Positions 36,537 to 47,046 of a DNA stretch of 64,000 bases are shown in pieces (within the stretch, counting starts at the first letter, position 1; every line of letters begins with the position of its first letter). Source of the DNA: Botrytis cinerea B05.10 (lineage: Eukaryota > Ascomycota > Leotiomycetes > Helotiales > Sclerotiniaceae); NCBI RefSeq assembly GCF_000143535.2, contig NC_037311.1, forward strand, positions 2,418,001-2,482,000, given 5' to 3'. The position numbers and the translations under genes were made by a program. Under the pieces are notes generated by a model. That model did no database searches, was not told the DNA's origin, and saw only the letters and a list, made by a program, of their open reading frames with translations.

Positions 36537-37276
36537 ACGGACTGTACAAAGTCCACCAGCAGCAGCAGCTCGCTCTGGGGGGCGAGGGAGGCAAGAGACA
36601 AATGATATTACACAGTATTTACCACAATTAGAAGAGGCTGGTTTCGATGGTTGGTGGTGGCCTCGCGCGTTCATTGGTTCCGGTGATTCAAATGTCAGCA
36701 TTCACCACAAATGAGAGGAAGGGAGGGAGCGAGAATGCTGCCTCATGCAGTTAAGACGTGTGGACAGCCAGAGAGAACAGCATTGCAGAGAACGTCTAGA
36801 ATGGATTTAGACATTCCCAGTAGAGAGAGAGATGGATGCACTAGGGGCGAAATAAATGGAACTTGGAAGCTTTGAAATGGTTCACTTTAATAAGTTGGAT
36901 TGACTCGTCTGCTCCCTCGCTACCTCGACATTCAGGAGACCGATGCTGCTTTTGATTGGGAGGGGAAAGTTCTAGAGTCCGGATAATCTCGAGTAGCCAG
37001 GGGCGAACGTGAAGATTTCTCCTTGCTGCTTTTGCCGTGCCATTGTCCACTCCATGCCATTCTCATTAATAAATTCATCTATTACGGAGTAGCTGCTGGT
37101 AGTGTGAATTCTATTCACTATTGTCCGTATGGAACACTGTGCTAATTCAGGGGCACGCAACAAGCTTGCGCGCCAATTGACCCTCGCCCATTGCTCCCCA
37201 TCGACTCCTACCATATGCCGATATATATAGGTGACAAAAGGTCGATGAAGTAAGTATGGGAATGTGTGTTCCACGT

Positions 37277-37341
37277 TTCCTTTCCTTTCCTTTCCTTTCC
37301 TTTCCTGTCCTGTCCTGTCCTGTCCTGTCCTGTCCTGTCCT
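37277..37341. repeat. Pentamer repeat (CCTTT)n then (CCTGT)n
   Basis: About five CCTTT units are followed by about seven CCTGT units. The plus strand is almost pure pyrimidine apart from the G of the second motif. Confidence 0.95.
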
Positions 37342-38828
37342 TTTCAACTCAAGTCAAGTCAATTTAACTGAGCCATGGACTTCATGGCGTCTTGCTCTTC
37401 CCCGAGTCAATTCGTTGTCCAAAGCTTGTCTTCTCTGAAATCCACCGGTATTATCGATATCTTAATGCCTCATGGTATTATGCTATTGTATGTCAATATT
37501 GCCATCGATTTCTAATTGCTTTTCAGAAGAAAAGACCATGGATTATCATGGCACAGCATCATCGTCTCCTGTCCCGCCCCTGCTGCTTATTGGCCTTAAC
37601 CAAAAGCGTCGTATCCATAAAAGTTTCTTATCTGCATCAATCTATTTATTTCTCCTCGTAAGAGCTTCATCTTGATTTCAGATCATCACCTTAACAGCAA
37701 TGATTCTGCTACTGTATCCGCCTGGATTGGCCGTCAGGCCGTCTTATAGGTACCCGAATTCACACCAACTACACGCATAGATATTATTGATAGCCCTTTG
37801 ATGTGATGAAGCCATTGACGACACTCACTCAGATCCCGGATGGATCGAGATGATCCTCTTCCAAACGGTCCAGAGGAGATGAAAAGGGGGATAAAACGGC
37901 AACTGATCGATGTTGAGTGGGTGCGTTGAGTGGGTATGTGCCACACTCAAGTTGGAACAAAGGCGGTGCATGCATGCATGCATGAATGATACTTTGCAAA
38001 TCGACCAGGATATACGACCACTTTTATTCGGAAAGATCTCGAGCTATCGACACGGAGTCGGATTCGATATTTACTTCCCTAAAAGCTGTATGAGATGGGG
38101 CGCTGCTTCAAGTGTTGGAAGGGTCAATAGTAGGGCAGCCCTCTGGAGATTGTACCGGGTCTATTAATGTCTTTGAAAAGCAGCAGCAGGTATTTCGTTG
38201 TTGACCTGAATGGAATCTTAAATCCATTTTCGAAGCGTGTTAACAACCCACCCGCTCAGAAGTTTAGAAGAAGTGCTAGAAATTTCTGCTAGCCTGGAAT
38301 GCTTAACAACGAACTACCTACTCGGCCACCGCTAGATATCATTGTCCGTTCTTTTCTATCTGTTCTATGCTAGACTCCCGGGTTTCCGAAGGCTTCCCAT
38401 CCGATCGACAATAAAGACGGCTTGAGAAAAAACTGATCGGGTTAGTTCACCTTGATTCGTGCCTGTTGCAGTCTCCTAAAATAGATCAGACTATGTTCCA
38501 GGTTGGGTGGCGATTCGAGATTTTGAATAAGCTGCCATTGGGTACTGTAACAACAATGTCCGAAGCTTAACGAGGGACAGGACACATACGGCTGTTGATT
38601 GGTAAGGTTGCATTGATATCAGAGAATGTTGATGGGGACTACTGCAGAGCCAAAACTAACAGCAAATAATAACCTTTCGATAAGTATATATAGCCATCCA
38701 TCTCCCTATTTTCCACCAAGATTGGCCATGTCTACTCGTATTTGATCCAGAATGTCTTTGAAGCTGAAGGTGGTGCACCAAGATGCGTTTTGAAGAGACA
38801 GCCGTTTAGATGACAAGTGGAAGTACCT

Positions 38829-38842
38829 GGGGGGGGGGGGGG
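38829..38842. repeat. Poly(G) tract, 14 G
   Basis: Fourteen consecutive G on the plus strand. Confidence 0.95.
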
Positions 38843-39904
38843 TTTGCTACCTACCAGTCGGTATTGAGTACTCTGCATGACTTTGACTTCCAATTGAAGT
38901 ATTATCTCCATGACAGCATGTGATGAAGCACTGTATATCGGCAATTGATTGACATGAAAATCCTCAAAGTCCTCGGGCAAGCTGAGGTTTGAACGTGATA
39001 CAAGACGTGTAACATTCGCCGTGCTGCACGCCAACAATTGGAGGGGACAAGTGACATGGCTCAATATTCTCTTGCGGTGTTAATACGAGCTCACTACGAC
39101 TTTGTCAAGGTGGTTGATTCGAGGGGTGAGAACGAGAGATAATCCTGTACCAGCGTCTCAAAACATGATGTATTATGTATGCTCAGCCTACCAGTGATAC
39201 CAAATCCAGACCGAAGCTGCTGGTCAAGTCTTCCAATCATTCGATAGAGGATGGGATGCCAGAGATTGTATCGTATTCGAAAACTCGAGGATTGATGATT
39301 GATGAGTATTTTTATGCTCGACTGGCATATACATGCAGGTAGGCAGGTGCATAGGTGGGTGTCCACAACAATCTTAGGGAAAGCGTGTCGATGTTCTGTG
39401 CTCTGGAAAGCCGAAACGAATGTCTGCTTCAAAAGCCATGCAATTTGTGTGCGCTCTGGACAACATCATCATATATACCCTTTTGATACGATGTGATATT
39501 TGATGTTCAAATCCATACAATTCCAAAACTACATGTCTCGACTGCTCACATCGGCGCTTCTCAATTCGTACCAAACAGTCCGAGATAACAGGCCAATCAA
39601 TGATTACTCCTTAATTTCTGGGTTGGGGCAGTGCTTCGAGAAGCATGCAAATTACGATCAACCAACATCCCAGACCAAACCATGGCCATGTTTAAGCTTT
39701 ACGGAGCATGTTCAGATTATTTAGCAGCCCCCCCGTAAGTGTCCAGAAAAAACGCCGTAATTATTCAGATGAGGACTAGACGGGTTTGTGAGCATTCTCC
39801 AAAGGACAGTACTGCATGCAGGCCACACATCCCAATTCACAGTTGTCGGTGGAGTGGTTTTGACTTTTGAGAGACCGGCAGGATTGGTAGAGCTGGCGCA
39901 GTGT

Positions 39905-39950
39905 TTGCTGGAGGCAGTGTGGCAGTGTGGCAGTGTGGCAGTGTGGCGGT
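39905..39950. repeat. 9-nt tandem repeat (GGCAGTGTG)
   Basis: Four to five copies of GGCAGTGTG, the last with a substitution. About 30 nt further on (39961-39988) is a (TCC)n tract. Confidence 0.92.
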
Positions 39951-39960
39951 TCGCATCATT

Positions 39961-39988
39961 CTCTCCTCCTCCTCCTCCTCCTCCTCCC
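39961..39988. repeat. (TCC)n microsatellite
   Basis: About nine uninterrupted CTC/TCC triplets. Confidence 0.95.
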
Positions 39989-40803
39989 TTCGTGTGCTCA
40001 CTCCGTCGCGCATGCATCAGGAGGCATGTGCGATGCGTGCACCACGTATGAATCTTACGAATAGCCAAGAGTTTAATTCAGCGAAATGCGTTCGTTTCAT
40101 TGGCGCGTTCCCCTCGTGCCGCACTACCCACAAGTCGGTTTTCTAACGTGAAAGTGTCCTAGCTGGGCAATCGGGAGCAGAGGATCGTGGCCAACAGACC
40201 CAATCTAATCTCGAGCATCTCTAGTCCAGGAACACTTCTCTCTCTAGCACTCCTCTCTACCTCGTACCAGAACACCCAAATACCAAAGTTCTTTCGTACC
40301 ATCTCCACTCCGAATTTGTACCATTGAATCATTCGCCCGTATCCCCTAAATTACGACGTATTCTTCCCATCCCATCCCATTCCCATTCAAATCTCCTCGC
40401 CACACTTAATGGGACTGACTGACGGTGTTAATCATTCCACTTCCACACCATCCTTCTCGACATTCATTTGCTGTTTTCCATTTCCTCTCGCAACCCCATT
40501 TCCATCTCACTCCAGTCGGAAGACAGTCATTCGTTAAACCCACAACTTATTTCTTTTTTTCTTTTTAACTAGGACATCTGCCGTGCAAGTCGTTGTTAGA
40601 GAAGGAGAGATTACATCACCAGCACGCTCGTTCTTTCCTGTTCCAAAACGCACCTGAGACGGAAGTATCTTTGGCTAGCAATTTGATTGGGCTTGGATTC
40701 TTGAGTTTTCATCTCATCATCAAAAAACCAACTTCTCACATCTATCTATCGTCAACAAAAGACAACATTATAACATACACACATTGGTATTTCAATTAGC
40801 ATC

Positions 40804-42666
40804 ATGAAGACCTTTGGCTTTGCTTCAGCAGCTGCTGCGGCATTGACCGGTGCGCTTTTCGCATCGTCTGCTGCCGCAGCGGATCTCCCCCCTATCGTCA
40901 TTAAGGTATGTCGTGAATCGGTCCATCCGACGTTGTTGGAAGTCACTTCAAATGTTGATTCATATATTAGGGCTCTCACTTCTTCTACGAGAATGGTACC
41001 GAATTCTTCATTCGTGGTGTAGCATACCAACAAGACGTGAACGCCAACACTACTTCCGACGCTACTTTTACCGATCCCCTTGCAGATGAAGCTGGTTGCA
41101 AGCGTGACATTCCTATTCTTCAAGAGCTTGGCACCAATGTCATCCGTGTCTACGCTATCAACTCCTCGTTAGACCACTCCGTCTGCATGGGATTGCTTAA
41201 CGATGCCGGAATCTATCTTATCCAAGATTTGTCCAACCCCTCATCCTCCATCGATCGAAGCGACCCAGAATGGAACACTGATCTCTTCGCTACCTATGCC
41301 GGCGTTGTTGAGTATGTATATCTTGCACTTGTTACCCGTCGTCATATCCATCCTTCTGATCTTTCACTTTAATCATGAAGGAGGAGGGCTGTCAATTCAT
41401 CGCTATGCTTTGCGTGTGCTAACATTTCAATTTCAGTGCTATGGCCAACTACACAAACGTCCTCGGTTTCTTTGCCGGTAACGAGGTTTCCAACGATGTC
41501 AACAACACTGACGCCAGTGCTTTCGTTAAAGCTGCCGTCCGTGACACCAAGGCTTACATTAAGACTAAGGGATACCGCACTATTGGTGTTGGTTACGCTA
41601 CCAACGATGATGCTAACATTCGAATTGACTTGGCCCACTATTTCAACTGTGGTGATGCTGATTCCGCTATCGACTTCTGGGGTTACAACATCTACTCGTG
41701 GTGTGGAGATTCTTCCTACACTAAGTCCGGATATGATCAGAGAACTCTCGAATTTGCCAATTACTCTGTCCCTGCATTCTTTGCCGAGTACGGTTGCAAC
41801 ACTGTCCAACCCCGTGAGTTCACTGAGGTCGGAGCAATTTACGGCGACAAGATGACTGAGGTCTGGTCCGGTGGAATTGTCTACATGTACTTCCAAGAGG
41901 CAAATGATTATGGTAAGATATGGCTTCGAGCCTTTGCAAAGCACAAGCTGACAGAATTTTAGGTCTCGTCTCGGTTTCAGGAGACTCTGTTAGCAAGCTT
42001 TCTGATTTCACTGCTCTCTCCAAGCAATTGGCCTCTGCCACCCCAAGCTTCACCAACTCTGCCTCCTACACTGTTACCAACACAGTAGCACAAGCATGCC
42101 CAGCAACCGGTACCGCTTGGGCTGCCTCTAGCAACCTTCCTCCTATCGCAAACGCCGAGCTCTGCGAATGTATGGTCCAGTCGTTGTCCTGTGTTGCCAA
42201 CAGCGGTATCTCTGGTAACTCCAGTGCCGATCTCTTCGACTATGTCTGTGGTTTGGACAGCGCTGCCTGTGATGGTATTTCAAAGAATGCTACCACTGGA
42301 GTTTACGGTGCCTACTCCATGTGCACAGGCGCCCAACAATTGTCTTTCGTATTTGACCAATACTATCAAAACCAAAACAAAGCAGCCACTGCCTGTGACT
42401 TCAGCGGCAATGCTAAGACTCAAACTGGCTCCAAGAGCTCAACCTGCTCAAGTCTCATTAGCCAAGCCGGAACCGCAGGAACTGGAACTGTTACCAGCGC
42501 ACCAACTGGTACTGGATCTTCAAGCAGCTCATCTAGCACATCCACCTCTACCAAGAAGAGTTCTGCCGGTGCTACTATCGTCCCACGTTTCGACTTGGGC
42601 TTGTTGCAGTTGGGTGCCTATGTCGTAGTTGCTGGAATGGCAGGTGCGGGTATGATCATGTTGTAA
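40804..42666 (+). CDS. GPI-anchored 1,3-beta-glucanosyltransferase, GH72 with X8/CBM43 domain (Gel/Gas family)
   Basis: Predicted 540 aa from exons 40804-40905, 40971-41311, 41437-41912 and 41963-42666. The enzyme cuts and re-joins beta-1,3-glucan chains at the outer face of the membrane, lengthening the glucan made by Fks1. A signal peptide is clear ([20 protein letters not shown]). The GH72 domain carries both catalytic glutamates, GNEVSND (about E164) and FFAEYGCN (about E265), close to the Gas1 positions. A Cys-rich X8/CBM43 module follows (residues about 365-465, with [24 protein letters not shown] and DQYYQNQNK), so this is a GH72+ type. A Ser-rich stretch and a C-terminal hydrophobic tail ([18 protein letters not shown]) indicate GPI attachment. 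All intron joins keep phase. Confidence 0.96.
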
Positions 42667-43360
42667 ATGATGCTGTTAGCATTTTTCGGCGGTGGATTTC
42701 TGGGTGTCTGTGGATGAACGCATTTTTATTCAAAAAATTGATCGGGTAGTAATATGTCATGCATTCCTCGATAGTCATTTCATGTTGCCTAGGCGTCATT
42801 TGGTTCCTCTTCTTTTGACACTTCACGGCGTCAATTGAAGATTTTAATTTGTATATTAAATGATAGACTGAAGAGATATTTGAGATTGTGAAGAAAAAAA
42901 CAAAAAAAAAACCAACTTCCTACGGTGAATTTAAGACTGATACATGATTTCTCAAAATGTGCTGACCACCAGACATGTACAAGCCCCTATTCAAAGCGAT
43001 TTTAGATGTCCTTCATGTTGAAATTTACACCCAAAGGCCTCAATATCTAGGCATACACACACCCAATCAAAGTTATCTAAGCGAAAAGCACATCATCGCT
43101 GGCTAGCTTACGACTCCGATGACAAGCGCGAATTGGTGTGTTTTTCTTTGCAGATAACAGATGACTTCAAAAGGGCAACGATTCTGTTAAAATTTTACTT
43201 GCTTTTCAATTTGATTCATGATTTAAATCTCTTGCTAGATTTTCTCCTCCATTCGATTCCCAATCTTAAACTTGATTCAGTTATCAATTGGAGCAGCAGA
43301 AATTGGAAAAGTGTCAGGGAACGTGCCTGACATTGCGGGGAAAGGAACAGATCGAACAAA
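42667..43360. other. Intergenic between GH72 and carrier genes
   Basis: About 690 nt with the GH72 3' flank and the carrier promoter. It includes an A-rich tract near 42892-42911. No gene is supported. Confidence 0.6.
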
Positions 43361-44552
43361 ATGGCGGACGTAGCAGCGGAACTGGATGAGGGGGGCTTCA
43401 AGAGAACCTTGAAGGACTTGTTTGCTGGGGCTGCTGGGGGTGTAGCTCAGGTTCTATTGGGTAAGTGAGATGTTGCTTTCATACTGGGGGGTAATGGGTG
43501 TTTTTGGGTTGGTTGGGATGATCACGTGGGGTAACGAGATATGTTAAGAAGTGAATTTACAGATCATTGTCTTTGAGCGATGACAATGATCTGTGGATTC
43601 GCATGTGCCTTTTGGTGAATATGTCGCACTTGTTAATGACAAGTCTGAACCTTCCTTCGGACTCTCTATAAAATGGGAACTATAAAATGGGAACTACAAA
43701 AGGAGCACTTCACGAGAAGATGATCTAACCTCTTCCTCAGGTCAACCGTTCGATATAGTCAAAGTTCGTCTTCAAACTACTACACAGTATGCAAATGCTC
43801 TTGAAGCCGCTCAAACTATCTACCGCAACGAAGGTGCTCTCGCCTTCTACAAAGGTACTCTCACGCCCTTGATTGGTATTGGAGCCTGTGTTTCCGTCCA
43901 GTTTGGAGCATTCCACCAAGCTCGTCGTTACCTTGAAAATTACAACACTACCCGCAATCCTCTTTCCCCAGGTCTTTCCTATGCACAATACTATGCGGCG
44001 GGTGCCTTTGCCGGTATCGCCAACTCTGGTATCTCGGGTCCCATTGAGCACGTGAGAATTAGATTACAAACACAGCCTCACGGTGCAGGAAAACTCTACA
44101 ATGGTCCCGTGGATTGTGTTCGGAAATTGTCTGCCCATGAAGGCGTTCTCAAGGGTCTCTATCGTGGTGAGGCCGTTACCATTATTCGAGAAGCGCAGGC
44201 TTATGGTGTGTGGTTCCTTTCTTTCGAATACATGATGAACAGCGACGCGGCCCGCAACAAAATCGAACGCAAAGACATTCCGAGCTGGAAAATTGCTTTC
44301 TATGGTGGTCTAGCCGGAGAAGCACTATGGTTGGCGAGTTATCCGTTTGATGTTGTGAAGAGTAAGATGCAGAGTGATGGATTCGGTGAGAAGATGAAGT
44401 ACAATGGTATGAGAGACTGTTTCGCAAAGACATGGAGAGCGGAAGGTGCAAGAGGATTCTGGAAAGGCATTTTCCCTACGCTATTGAGGGCTATGCCAGT
44501 TAGTGCGGGAACTTTCGCCGTGGTGGAAATGACTATGAGAGCTATTTCTTAG
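43361..44552 (+). CDS. Mitochondrial inner-membrane carrier, Ymc1/Ymc2-like (SLC25 family)
   Basis: Predicted 303 aa from exons 43361-43460 and 43741-44552. The three-fold repeat of the family is complete, each repeat opening with a Px[D/E]xx[K/R] signature: QPFDIVKVRLQ, GPIEHVRIRLQ and YPFDVVKSKMQ. Together with FKDLFAGAAGG-type N-terminal sequence (LKDLFAGAAGGVAQVLLGQP) and FYKGTLTPLIGIGACVSVQF, the closest family I recognise is yeast Ymc1/Ymc2, organic-acid or amino-acid carriers; carnitine carriers are a possible alternative. The start follows GATCGAACAAA and gives a short acidic N-terminus. The 280-nt intron 1 splits the first signature and holds a perfect hairpin and a 14-nt duplication. 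Confidence 0.9.
43559..43594. repeat. Perfect 13-bp inverted repeat inside carrier intron 1
   Basis: ACAGATCATTGTC (43559-43571) and its exact reverse complement (43582-43594) are separated by 10 nt, so the intron RNA can form a 13-bp stem with a 10-nt loop. Confidence 0.95.
43667..43694. repeat. 14-nt perfect tandem duplication (TATAAAATGGGAAC)
   Basis: Two head-to-tail copies lie 46 nt before the 3' splice site of carrier intron 1. The word looks TATA-like but is intronic. Confidence 0.93.
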
Positions 44553-45412
44553 ATGGCTGAAAGAATGAGAATATTTGGTGCGCTTAGTATCTTGATGAAG
44601 TCATGAGATGATGAGAGTCATGCTACATGCCCCTTTACATGAGATATCTCTGGACAGAGTGAGAGCGAGCATGGTATTGCATGCTATAGTACCAGCATTA
44701 GCATTAGCATTATATCAACGAACGAAATAAACATCTATGTAAAGATCCTATATACATCAGAATTTCCCAATGCCCCCCCCCCCCCCCCCCCCCCCAAAGT
44801 GCCCACTGACTCTCAATTCAAGTACGTAAATTCCAAACGAGGAAAAACCACGATGCTCGAGCTTGTTCCTTCCACGGGCCTACAATTTGATATTGCAAAT
44901 GGGTACTTTGTTATGAGTTTAGAGAGGTACTCTGTTCTGCTAGAATTGGGTCATGGTCATAAATTGAAGAGAGATTGGAGTGATAAGTAGGTATATTTGG
45001 ATGGTTTATCTCATTAACGATTCTATCACTGCTATGTTACAGTGATGAGAAAATGATATATATAACTTGATGATGTGAAGTTTAATGAGGCAGTAAAAGT
45101 TATTGGCATGAGCTCTGCTTGGCAGGAGCCGAACTGGGTATGCACTAGATAGGTAGGCCATGTGTGTACCATATTTTCCATCTTCAAATCTATCAAGTTT
45201 CTAACCTTTGGGAATGTCCCATCCACTCAGATCTAGCTGGATTTATTTGGAATCCCCCCTTCGCGTGGACATTCAGCTGGTGAGTAGCTAGTCGATTATC
45301 TTTACGGTAGCTGATATTTACGAGTTGTACGAGCTGAGCATATTCGTCTGTAAATTTATCATTCGGTCTCCTCGAATCCGACCACGTCATAATCGTGACT
45401 ACAACCACAGAC
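44553..45412. other. Convergent intergenic region
   Basis: About 860 nt between the carrier and otu1 stop codons. It includes a poly(C) run and ATTAGC triplet-like repeats near 44695-44712. A 63-codon ORF after the poly(C) run has no support. Confidence 0.6.
44773..44795. repeat. Poly(C) tract, 23 C
   Basis: Twenty-three consecutive C on the plus strand in the 3' flank of the carrier gene. The exact length in an assembly is unreliable. Confidence 0.93.
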
Positions 45413-46638
45413 TCAAGTATCAACCTCAGCCATGTTGTAATGACCCAACTGCTGCGCATGAGCTGCCGCTTGCGTTTCCCCATGGATAATCACGCCACAA
45501 TCTTTACACTTGATAGCCATCCCTCCTGTATCAGTATAATAATGCTTTTCTCTTAATTTTGAGCATAATTCTACCGCCTTGGCTATTATGGTATCGTCGG
45601 ACTTGTCGAAAACTCGAATGTCATTTTCGGGGGTTGAGGAGAAGGGGGAAAGGGCTAGCATGTCATAGTGGATTCCAGAATAGACCAGGACACATCTGTT
45701 ATTAGAGCCGGATTCGTGAAATTTGTGGACGGAGAGGGACTGGGTATTGTTAGTTTATGGGATTAAGATCGAGGGTCGGGTTGGACTAGAGGTCTCGTGG
45801 GGAATGGAGAAGTGAATTCAAAATTGGAAAAGGGATGGCATACTTGAACATCGATACAAACAACTTCTATACCAAAGGCCTCGGCCAAAATGCCCATCTC
45901 AATAGCTCCGCCCCAAGCATCAGAGGTTTGAATCCAGCGACAGTAGTCATCGGGTTCTTGTTCTAATACAACTTTGCTATAAAGTTCGGGCTTGCCTTGA
46001 ATAGTAGAAGCAACGACGGATCGAAGCTCAGGCATAGAAAGGTCATCACCAGGAAGGACTGCCGTTCCAAAAGCCCGGAAAAGACATGAATTATCGTCTG
46101 GCATGACACGGAGAACTGGAATATGTAAGTGGTGTGAGCAATCATCTTGGATGAGATACTTACCAAGTGTAGCCTGAAGTTCCGGAATTGGAATCTCAGG
46201 CACATCTCCATCGATACCTCTCTTACGCGAAAGAGACACAGGAGGTGCAGAATTCGATGTGTTTTTCGCATCACCATGCATACCAGAGAAAGAAAATGAC
46301 TTTGCCTCTGCGGTTTGTCTATCTTTTACTTGAGGAGGGACAGATGAGGCTTTGGAATTAGAAGGGGAAGTCGACTTTGGCGATCCCCCAGATCTCCGTT
46401 CTTCTCTCGAACTGATGGTAAGTTGTTCGCCATTCAACTTGACGTTCAACTTGCTCAGAGGTAATGAAGGCTCGCTCTGAGAAAGGAGAAGCGGTTTTGG
46501 AGGGTAACCATATTTAATATCGAAATTCGAGAGAGATGTCTTCAAGGTGATCTCGGATATAAGATCACTGATTTTTGCATCGTCGGGAAGAGTTATGGTG
46601 GATGTCCCTTCGGGTCCTCGAACTCGCATGCGCGGCAT
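45413..46638 (-). CDS. otu1: Ubiquitin thioesterase Otu1 (Yod1 type)
   Basis: Predicted 357 aa from exons 46638-46164, 46115-45844 and 45739-45413. Otu1 is a deubiquitinase acting with the Cdc48/p97 ATPase. The N-terminal 80 residues form a UBX-like fold (MRVRGPEGTSTITLPDDAKI). A disordered Ser-rich linker leads to the OTU core with catalytic PDDNSC (Cys about 169) and YSGIHYDML (His about 273). A C-terminal C2H2-type zinc finger is visible (IKCKDCGVIIHGE then AAAHAQQLGH). Removing the 48-nt first intron is needed to place LRVMPDDNSC directly after the linker; it has clear GT-AG ends but is in frame and free of stops. The start was chosen to match the M-R-V-R-G family N-terminus, with an ATG 27 nt upstream also open. 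It is divergent from the rsc gene. Confidence 0.93.
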
Positions 46639-47046
46639 CTTTGATATCTGGGTTGGTATTGGCACGTGGGTGTTGTCGAAAGCGATTAGGTGTGTGGTTT
46701 ATATGGACAAAGATTTCTTGAAATGTTCATGAACTATAATGATTTAAAATCGTCCAAAATCCGTGAATCTTATGTATCCATTAACAGTTATCGTATAGAA
46801 CCGTTTAGAGCCGTATTTAGTTCAGAGAAGAATGTTGTGGCAAAATAAGTGAATGATTTCCAACATTTCCAGCTGTTCGCTGTTCACTTCGGCATGGACA
46901 TGAGTCACGTGGTAACATCCTTCGCCGACTAGTTTCCGTTGCTTGTGGGGATCGCGCTCCAACGCGATTACTCGAGCTCCCTCAAAAAGCGACCAAATCC
47001 TTAGCAACACAACCCCGCGATATAGTTGCTAGATTCAATAAAAAGG
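46639..47046. promoter_or_regulatory. 408-nt bidirectional promoter region, otu1 (-) / rsc-type gene (+)
   Basis: The two start codons are 408 nt apart on opposite strands, so regulatory sites are probably shared. No factor site is assigned. Confidence 0.65.

Larger units (their letters stand above)
35366..40803. promoter_or_regulatory. 5.4-kb divergent spacer between fks1 and GH72 gene
   Basis: Two wall-glucan genes are transcribed outward from this spacer, so both promoters and 5' leaders must be inside it. ORFs up to about 145 codons are scattered on both strands but none shows a domain or credible introns. The left 800 nt upstream of fks1 is purine/pyrimidine-skewed. The right 600 nt upstream of the GH72 start is pyrimidine-rich on the coding strand, as in many strongly expressed fungal genes. 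Several simple repeats are listed separately. Confidence 0.6.

Noticed and set aside
38732..39432. Two minus-strand ORFs of about 110 codons in the fks1/GH72 spacer
   Set aside because: They do not join in phase by good introns and show no recognisable family; a poly(G) tract interrupts the first.
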